Shown: positions 1 to 4,650 of the stretch, one piece after another | Layout: every line of letters starts with the position of its first letter | Position numbering within the stretch: the first letter of the stretch is position 1 | From: CAYNYI01 sp964401455 | Lineage (GTDB): Bacteria; Fibrobacterota; OXYB2-FULL-49-7; CAYNYI01 | Assembly: GCA_964401455.1 (NCBI GenBank) | Contig: CAYNYI010000144.1 | Location: forward strand, 1 to 5,765 | Reading direction: 5' to 3' | DNA length: 5,765 nucleotides | Position numbers and translations under genes: made by a program | Notes under the pieces: generated by a model | Told to the model about the DNA's origin: nothing | Database searches by the model: none | Seen by the model: the letters and a program-made list of their open reading frames with translations, nothing else

Positions 1-24
1 AAAAAGCAGAATTTTTTCACTCAT
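1..24 (-). CDS. 5' end of the next operon gene, cut by the window edge
   Basis: Only eight codons are visible, reading MSEKILLF. The ATG at 24-22 overlaps the TGA stop (23-21) of the upstream CBS-domain gene in the classic 4-nt ATGA arrangement. A strong Shine-Dalgarno-like stretch, AAAGGGGA, ends 6 nt before it (GGGGA at 35-31). The overlap and ribosome binding site support a translationally coupled gene that continues the leftward operon. Eight residues are too few to assign a family. In other genomes CorC-type genes often occur as adjacent paralogs, but nothing here shows that this is one. Confidence 0.55.
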
Positions 25-1256
25 TTTAAGTCCCCTTTCCTGAAGACGGAAACTATTACCCGTCTGATGAAATTTTCCCCAGCGTCAAGAATATAAAACT
101 TAATGCCCTCTATTTCAATATTTTCTCCCATCTGAGGAATTCTGCCTATAGCGGATATTATAAAACCGTTTACGGTTCTGGTTCTGTTTTTTTCCACACC
201 CTCGATTCCCGCGATCTCAATAAAGTCGGGAAAAGGCGCGGCTCCGTCCACAGAATATGTCCCGTCATACATTTTACGGATCGGGCCGCCGCGCTCTCCG
301 GAAAGTCCGCTTCCCACGGCCCTGCCGAGCACATCGTTCATAGTAACAACTCCGGCCAGGCCTCCGTATTCATTTATGACGAAAGACAGGTGAGAATTAA
401 GCTTAATCATTTCTTTCAGAAGAGCCCCGAGTTTTTTAGAACCCGGAACAATAAGTGGGGGGCGAAGTATTTCCCGTAAACTTCCAATGTTCAGCTTACG
501 GCAGAAAAGATCTTTCAGATGAATATACCCTTTAATATTGTCTATTTCTTTTTCATAAACCGGATATCTGCTGAAAGGACATTTTTTTATCAGGTCCGTC
601 ACCTGCTCAGGCGTCGAATCTAAATCCAGAGCGGCAAGATTTTTTCTGGGAGTGATAAGATCTTTCGCCCTGAGGTCGGCAAAATTAACGAGCCTGATCG
701 CTATTTTTTTCTTGAGTTCTTTTACTGTAGTGTGCGAATCCGAGAGTAGATGGAGCCATTCTTCCTTGTTAAGAGCATTGGCGGGGGGGCCGGCAATATG
801 CGCAAAAAGCCTTATAAAAAAATCCCCGGCTTTTTCCAGCAGCGCGCGTAGCGGTGCAAGAATAGAGCTTATTATGTAAAGAGGCCGCGAAAACAATCTT
901 GCGAAACCTGTTCGCACATTTATGGCGATTATTTTTGGAAGAATTTCTCCGAATACCAATATTAATGTTGTCATCACCACAAAAGTTACAAGTTCAGCCT
1001 TATCCGGAAAATATATCCCGAAGAACATTTCGGCGACTGTTGTGGCGAAAATATTAACGAAAAGATTACCGAGCAGTATAGCTACCAGCGTTCTTCCCGG
1101 ATTCTCCAGGAGCTTCCTGACAAACCTGAATGAAGGATCTTTTTCATATCGGTTGAGTTCCAGCCGTGTTATGGAGAACAATGCCGTTTCGGATCCGGAG
1201 AAAAATCCCGAAAGGCACAATAAAAAGACCAGAATAAGCAAGAGTCCCAATGCCAA
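21..1256 (-). CDS. CNNM/CorC-HlyC family membrane protein with CBS domain pair (putative divalent-cation transporter)
   Basis: This 411-residue inner-membrane protein has the full family layout. The N-terminal DUF21/CNNM membrane domain (about 1-155) carries SGSETALFS at 20-28, GNLFVN at 63-68 and GEILPK at 103-108. A CBS pair follows (about 197-252 and 262-314), with ITPR at 201-204 and NEYGG at 295-299. The C-terminal CorC_HlyC domain (about 325-405) includes the SVDG and RTVNGFI patterns. Family members are implicated in magnesium or cobalt efflux and resistance, and older annotation calls them hemolysins; the substrate cannot be read from sequence. The segment after CBS2 reads DVLGRAVGSG, where relatives usually have an acidic DLLEEIVGEI-type stretch followed by DE. 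The start is TTG at 1256, three bases after the stop of the preceding gene, chosen because AAGGAG lies 8 nt upstream. A second TTG two codons later is possible. It is a late gene of the leftward operon. Confidence 0.9.
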   Translation of the reverse strand: MALGLLLILVFLLCLSGFFSGSETALFSITRLELNRYEKDPSFRFVRKLLENPGRTLVAILLGNLFVNIFATTVAEMFFGIYFPDKAELVTFVVMTTLILVFGEILPKIIAINVRTGFARLFSRPLYIISSILAPLRALLEKAGDFFIRLFAHIAGPPANALNKEEWLHLLSDSHTTVKELKKKIAIRLVNFADLRAKDLITPRKNLAALDLDSTPEQVTDLIKKCPFSRYPVYEKEIDNIKGYIHLKDLFCRKLNIGSLREILRPPLIVPGSKKLGALLKEMIKLNSHLSFVINEYGGLAGVVTMNDVLGRAVGSGLSGERGGPIRKMYDGTYSVDGAAPFPDFIEIAGIEGVEKNRTRTVNGFIISAIGRIPQMGENIEIEGIKFYILDAGENFIRRVIVSVFRKGDLK

Positions 1257-1259
1257 TAC

Positions 1260-2267
1260 CTACTCTCCTTCTTTTTCGGCGTTCTTAACCGACGCTCCGT
1301 CCGGAAGCTCATAAATAACCGTTTTAATCTCAGCGCAATTATACAAAACGGAATCAGCCAAATCCCCCGGATCCGGCATATCCGGCGGCCCGGAAACCGA
1401 AAGAGGCTTATGTGGGGCGTAAAACCCGGATTTTCCGGTCAAACAGGGGAAGTTATACCATTTCAAAAATACCTTTTCCGGATTACGCGGCAATTCTGCC
1501 AAGACGCTGCAAGTTCCGGAAAACACCGTAGCCGAGCTTCCGAACTCATCTGCGACTCTATTAAAAATTTTCCTGTAAATATCAGGCGGGCCGGAGTAAT
1601 CATTAACAGGCACAACGATTATTTCACTACCCTTAAGCGCTTCGGCACATCCTTTTATTAATTTTTCCAATGCTTTTTGATATTGAGAGAACGCATTCCG
1701 ATAGAAAAATTCTTCGGGGGGCAGCAACGGGTATTTATTTTCGGCTTCGGAGTTTACATTGTTTTTAGGATTAAAAGGACTGTCAATAAAGCCTTGCGGG
1801 CGAAGGTCATTCTCATCAAGCAAAATGAAAAGTATTTTCATTCCCGCTTCCCGGGTCATGGAGGCTACCGCCGAAAGCCTCTCAAAATAAAGAGGCTCAG
1901 GACTGGAAAGGTCATAGACTTCGAGTCCGTCAAGAGAAGCCCGTCCTCCAGCTCTTTTCCAGGGTCTTAAATTTAAAGGAAATACAGGTACACGTTTTTC
2001 CGGCTCAGAAAGTTCATAAGCGGTTTTACGACCGCGACCGTAATGAGGAGTAATCGCTTTTATAATTATCCCGGAGAAGCCGTTGTCTTTGAGTCTGAAA
2101 ATCGCTTTTTTAATATCCTCTTCCGGGCGTGTCTCAAAAACGCTAAGAACTCGCTCTTCAAATGGAGCTCCGGAAAGGAAATCCGTTTTTCCGTAATTAT
2201 CAGCCTCGGCGTGAGGACTTAGAATTACAATAAAAAAGAAGTAAGTGAATAAACAAACTTTGTTCAT
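1260..2267 (-). CDS. Exported protein of unknown function, possibly a TIM-barrel glycoside-hydrolase-like fold
   Basis: I do not recognise this 335-residue protein. Residues 1-22 form a Sec signal peptide: MNK, a hydrophobic core FFFIVIL, then a likely cleavage after AEA at 22. The mature part suggests alternating beta-alpha units, with strand-like runs at about 65-71 (SGIIIKA), 144-150 (KILFILL), 215-221 (EIIVVPV) and 246-250 (ATVFS). Amphipathic helices lie between them, for example EDIKKAIFRLKDNGF at 50-64. Aromatic and acidic residues follow several strand ends (DEND 151-154, ND 222-223, KWYNF 269-273). This resembles secreted TIM-barrel glycosidase-like proteins, but no catalytic glutamate pair can be assigned, so enzymatic function is unproven. 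The ATG overlaps the preceding stop by 1 nt (TAATG), with GGAG at 2276-2273 spaced 5 nt from it. It sits between the IspH-UbiA fusion and the CBS protein in one operon, which suggests an envelope-related role. Confidence 0.8.
   Translation of the reverse strand: MNKVCLFTYFFFIVILSPHAEADNYGKTDFLSGAPFEERVLSVFETRPEEDIKKAIFRLKDNGFSGIIIKAITPHYGRGRKTAYELSEPEKRVPVFPLNLRPWKRAGGRASLDGLEVYDLSSPEPLYFERLSAVASMTREAGMKILFILLDENDLRPQGFIDSPFNPKNNVNSEAENKYPLLPPEEFFYRNAFSQYQKALEKLIKGCAEALKGSEIIVVPVNDYSGPPDIYRKIFNRVADEFGSSATVFSGTCSVLAELPRNPEKVFLKWYNFPCLTGKSGFYAPHKPLSVSGPPDMPDPGDLADSVLYNCAEIKTVIYELPDGASVKNAEKEGE
1265..1270 (-). promoter_or_regulatory. Ribosome binding site deciding the TTG start of the CBS-domain gene
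   Basis: The minus strand reads AAGGAG here, 8 nt before TTG at 1256. It lies inside the last codons of the preceding gene. No ATG or GTG is positioned to use it, so it supports the unusual TTG start. Confidence 0.65.
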
Positions 2268-4018
2268 TAAAGCTCCGTAAGCTTTCTTATCGCATAAGCG
2301 ATAAATCCAGCCGAAACAAGATTAAGATCAAGAACTATTGAACTGATAAAATTTCCATAAATAAGTTTCTTCTTGAAAAGGTTAACATATATAATTACCA
2401 CAAAAGCATTAACAGAAAAAATAAAAGCCCCCCGCCAGCCGGTCCCGGTATATGAAAGAAGTACAAGGAAAAAAATAAAAATCGGGACAGTGATATTAAC
2501 TATTTTCAGGGCTGCCTTTGCTCCCAGATATGTCGCGATAGTATCGTTACCGATAATTTTATCGTCTTCTATGCTACCGAGATGCAGAAGAGTGGAGCGC
2601 AGAAACATAAGAGCCATGGTGATTATAAATGATATTAAAATATAAAGAACATGAAATTCCCGGGGAATGACTGAAAAAACCGGAAATAATACAATCACAG
2701 TACTCCAGGCTAGAGGAATAAGGATATCTTTTGAACCGGGTATATCATGAAGACTTTTCAGGCCGGACTTTCGCTCAAGCCAGCCGGAGAAAAGATCCAC
2801 GTTGTAAAGTATCCCCAATATAATGGAAAAACCGAGGACAACCAGTCCGGCCGGGCTTCCGTGACTTTCTGCAGCACCAAAATAAACCGCCAGGACAAGG
2901 CTTATCAGGCTCGCCGGAAAGAGCCAGTATTTATGGCGCGCTCGAAAACGCATAATAGTGGAGGAACGCCCGAAATCATGAACCAAAAAATAATTATTAA
3001 GATTATGCATTCCGAAAACATAAAAGAAAGCAACCGCAGCCAGTCTGTAATTGAAGAGCCGCTCCATATACGCAGTAAAGACATAACTCAAAGAAGCGGC
3101 CGCGGATGCCAGAATAATATTGGAATGCACCAGGAATTTGGCAGCCGCACGCAATAGGCCCCTGACCGACCGATTGTCCATCTCTTCAATAGTATCAACC
3201 GTCTCATTGATCAACCACCGGGGTGTTGAAGCGCCCGCCGTTACGGCAACAGTCTTAAATTTACTGAAATCTATAGCATTGAGTTCGGAAGGCGACTCTA
3301 TGTGGAGTGCCGGAGTCCCCAGCTCCTCGCTGATTTTCAAAAGCCGGGCCGTATTTGCGCTGCTTCGTCCACCGACCACTATTATGGCGTCGGTAATAAA
3401 ACATAAGCTCCGAACCTCCTGCTGCCTGTTGCTCGTAGACTCACATATCGTGTTTCTGATATCCGGTGCAATGAAATTTGAATTTATAATCGATGTGATT
3501 TTTATGAATTCATCTTTATCAAAAGTGGTCTGAGATACCACCAGAACTTCAGGAGCAGGCTCCAAAGCGCGGGCTTCATCGATATTTTCCACAACCAGGG
3601 CCTTTCCTCCGCTGTGGCCGACAAGCCCCTTTACTTCGGCATGTCCGCGGTCACCCGTTATAATTACAGGCAGGCCTTTTCGCGAGTGTTTTCTTATCAT
3701 ACTCTGGACTCTGGCTACTTTCGGACAGGTGGCATTGACAAGTGAAGAAAACCTGCAGCTTATTTCTGACAGTTTGTCGGGAGGAACCCCATGACTTCTG
3801 ATTACAACGGTGCCTTCTTTTTTTTCAGGAGGGATTTCCTTTAATACCTCTACCCCTTTTTTCTTTAAAAGCGCGAGTGTCTGAGGATTATGAATAAGCG
3901 GCCCGTATGTATACACTTTTGATTGGGGCCCTTTTTTACGAACTGTATGAATAGTCTTATCAAGGGCCTTATGAACACCCTCGCAGAACCCGGCGGTTTT
4001 TGCTGTAATAATCTTCAT
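2267..4018 (-). CDS. ispH: IspH (HMBPP reductase) fused to a UbiA-type prenyltransferase membrane domain
   Basis: Residues 1-282 are a complete IspH/LytB, the last MEP-pathway enzyme, which reduces HMBPP to IPP and DMAPP on a 4Fe-4S cluster. The three cluster cysteines are present: C12 (GFCEGV), C98 (NATCPK) and C192 (NTICEST). So are substrate-pocket signatures H43 (LIHNPQ), H76 (RSHGVP), H126 and E128 (GHAEVKG), QTT at 163-165, the SSANT stretch at 219-223, and TAGAST at 260-265. Residues about 290-583 carry nine hydrophobic segments and UbiA-like landmarks (GILYN 402-406, IPGSKD 426-431, LAW 436-438). In normal UbiA enzymes two aspartate motifs bind magnesium-diphosphate. Here the first region reads NNYFLVHD (341-348) and the second SIEDDKIIGNDT (482-493), so both are incomplete. 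IspH is normally a free protein of about 280-320 residues. The reading frame is continuous. The start overlaps the preceding stop by 1 nt (TGATG), and its own ribosome binding site is weak, so coupling is likely. IspH activity is well supported; prenyl transfer is uncertain. Confidence 0.93.
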   Translation of the reverse strand: MKIITAKTAGFCEGVHKALDKTIHTVRKKGPQSKVYTYGPLIHNPQTLALLKKKGVEVLKEIPPEKKEGTVVIRSHGVPPDKLSEISCRFSSLVNATCPKVARVQSMIRKHSRKGLPVIITGDRGHAEVKGLVGHSGGKALVVENIDEARALEPAPEVLVVSQTTFDKDEFIKITSIINSNFIAPDIRNTICESTSNRQQEVRSLCFITDAIIVVGGRSSANTARLLKISEELGTPALHIESPSELNAIDFSKFKTVAVTAGASTPRWLINETVDTIEEMDNRSVRGLLRAAAKFLVHSNIILASAAASLSYVFTAYMERLFNYRLAAVAFFYVFGMHNLNNYFLVHDFGRSSTIMRFRARHKYWLFPASLISLVLAVYFGAAESHGSPAGLVVLGFSIILGILYNVDLFSGWLERKSGLKSLHDIPGSKDILIPLAWSTVIVLFPVFSVIPREFHVLYILISFIITMALMFLRSTLLHLGSIEDDKIIGNDTIATYLGAKAALKIVNITVPIFIFFLVLLSYTGTGWRGAFIFSVNAFVVIIYVNLFKKKLIYGNFISSIVLDLNLVSAGFIAYAIRKLTEL

Positions 4019-4275
4019 CAGGAACCCAAAATATTTCTAAGAAAACCGGGAAGAGGACGTTTGTCAAAAAAAAACGCCAAATATATTCCGACCCCCAGAA
4101 CAAAAGCGGTAATAACAAGAAGCAGAAAGGGACTCTTTTTTCGAAGTGTGTTTCTTCCCGAAAGATAAAGAGTGTCTTCCATAAGGCTTCTCTCGGTGTT
4201 TTCCTTATGTTTTACGGCTTTTTCAAAATTCACTCCCGGCTGAACGGCAGTATCGGTCTGATTCTCTTTATCCAT
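4018..4275 (-). CDS. Small single-pass membrane protein, first gene of the ispH operon
   Basis: This is an 85-residue protein of unknown family. Residues 1-48 are polar and charged. A basic patch (RKK, 45-47) precedes one hydrophobic helix at about 49-70 (FLLLVITAFVLGVGIYLAFFF), and a short tail ends in FLRNILGS. By the positive-inside rule the N-terminus is probably cytoplasmic. There is no signal cleavage site or lipobox. The ATG at 4275 has an AGG element about 8 nt upstream and is the first start after the divergent intergenic region. Its TGA stop shares one base with the ATG of the IspH-UbiA gene, which strongly supports it as a real, co-translated gene. Its function is unknown; a role in membrane anchoring or assembly of operon partners would be speculation. 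Confidence 0.75.
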   Translation of the reverse strand: MDKENQTDTAVQPGVNFEKAVKHKENTERSLMEDTLYLSGRNTLRKKSPFLLLVITAFVLGVGIYLAFFFDKRPLPGFLRNILGS

Positions 4276-4292
4276 ACAATTACCTGTTAAAA

Positions 4293-4309
4293 TGTAAATA
4301 CAGTTTACA
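4293..4309. promoter_or_regulatory. Operator-like inverted repeat TGTAAA-N5-TTTACA
   Basis: A perfect 6-bp dyad, TGTAAA (4293-4298) and TTTACA (4304-4309), is separated by 5 bases. It lies 18 bp upstream of the start codon of the 85-residue protein gene. If the tentative minus-strand -10 (4320-4315) is used, the dyad would cover the transcription start, as a repressor operator would. The A+T-rich background makes a chance palindrome possible. The regulator is unknown. Confidence 0.35.
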
Positions 4310-4372
4310 AATGAAATATAAAAAAATTACCGATAAGCGAATTAGTGTTTTCTGCGGAATTTATTTGTACCC

Positions 4373-4401
4373 CGGACAGTATTTTGACTAAATTATATAA
4401 T
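4373..4401 (+). promoter_or_regulatory. Sigma-70-like promoter for the rightward operon
   Basis: The -10 hexamer TATAAT (4396-4401) is a perfect consensus match. CGGACA (4373-4378) matches four of six -35 positions (TTGACA) at the ideal 17-bp spacing. Transcription would begin near 4408, leaving a leader of about 20 nt before the ATG at 4429. A rival pair, TTGACT (4384-4389) with TAGAAT (4405-4410), has only 15-bp spacing and is less likely. Confidence 0.55.
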
Positions 4402-4428
4402 AGGTAGAATCAATAAAAGGACCATCTT

Positions 4429-4650
4429 ATGCCGGAAATTTCCATACCCGTAAAAATAACCATCCTGATGGTTCTTTTCCTGACAGTCTGGGGCGTGTAT
4501 TATATACTGAGGCGTCTTGGAATGCCTCCTTCTTTCAAGGAAAGGCAAAGAGAAAGAGCTGTTTTGAGATTGAAAAAGAAGCGGGAAGAAGATATACTGG
4601 GAACCGACGGCGAGAAAACCGATGAGAATGAAGAAGATGAAAACGAATAA
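4429..4650 (+). CDS. Small single-pass membrane protein with basic then acidic tail
   Basis: This 73-residue protein matches no family I recognise. One transmembrane helix spans about 8-27 (KITILMVLFLTVWGVYYILR, starting at residue 9). It is followed by a strongly basic, probably helical stretch (about 28-52, with KERQRERAVLRLKKKREE) and a very acidic end rich in E and D (53-73). The positive charges after the helix suggest a cytoplasmic C-terminus. The start is well supported: AAAGGA lies 7 nt upstream of ATG and a good promoter lies just before it. Its end overlaps the start of the beta-barrel protein gene by up to 29 nt, which indicates a two-gene operon with coupled translation. A minus-strand reading frame of similar length covers the same region but lacks comparable start signals. 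Confidence 0.7.
   Translation: MPEISIPVKITILMVLFLTVWGVYYILRRLGMPPSFKERQRERAVLRLKKKREEDILGTDGEKTDENEEDENE

Larger units (their letters stand above)
4276..4428. promoter_or_regulatory. Divergent intergenic region between the two operons
   Basis: This is the only sizeable non-coding stretch in the window, and it separates head-to-head transcription units. It is strongly A+T-rich near 4310-4326. Rightward, a clear promoter is annotated separately. Leftward, the minus strand reads TATATT at 4320-4315, a possible -10 element, but no convincing -35 sits 16-18 bases upstream, so that promoter is tentative. An operator-like dyad lies between the possible -10 and the leftward start codon. I see no riboswitch-like structure or terminator. 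Confidence 0.6.

Noticed and set aside
922..1314. Plus-strand 130-residue open frame, and similar plus-strand frames at 652-879, 1410-1661, 1677-1970, 2373-2645, 2747-3157, 3120-3533 and 3923-4168
   Set aside because: They lie antisense to well-supported minus-strand genes, show low-complexity shadow composition and have no family motifs or convincing start signals.
2267..4018. Possibility that the IspH-UbiA fusion is two genes joined by a sequencing error
   Set aside because: The frame is continuous, and I saw no frame shift or compositional break at the join. There is no good ribosome binding site and start near residue 290 for a separate UbiA gene. Read-level data could still overturn this.
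4384..4410. Alternative promoter TTGACT (4384-4389) with TAGAAT (4405-4410)
   Set aside because: The spacing is 15 bp and it would leave a very short leader. The TATAAT at 4396-4401 with 17-bp spacing is a better fit.
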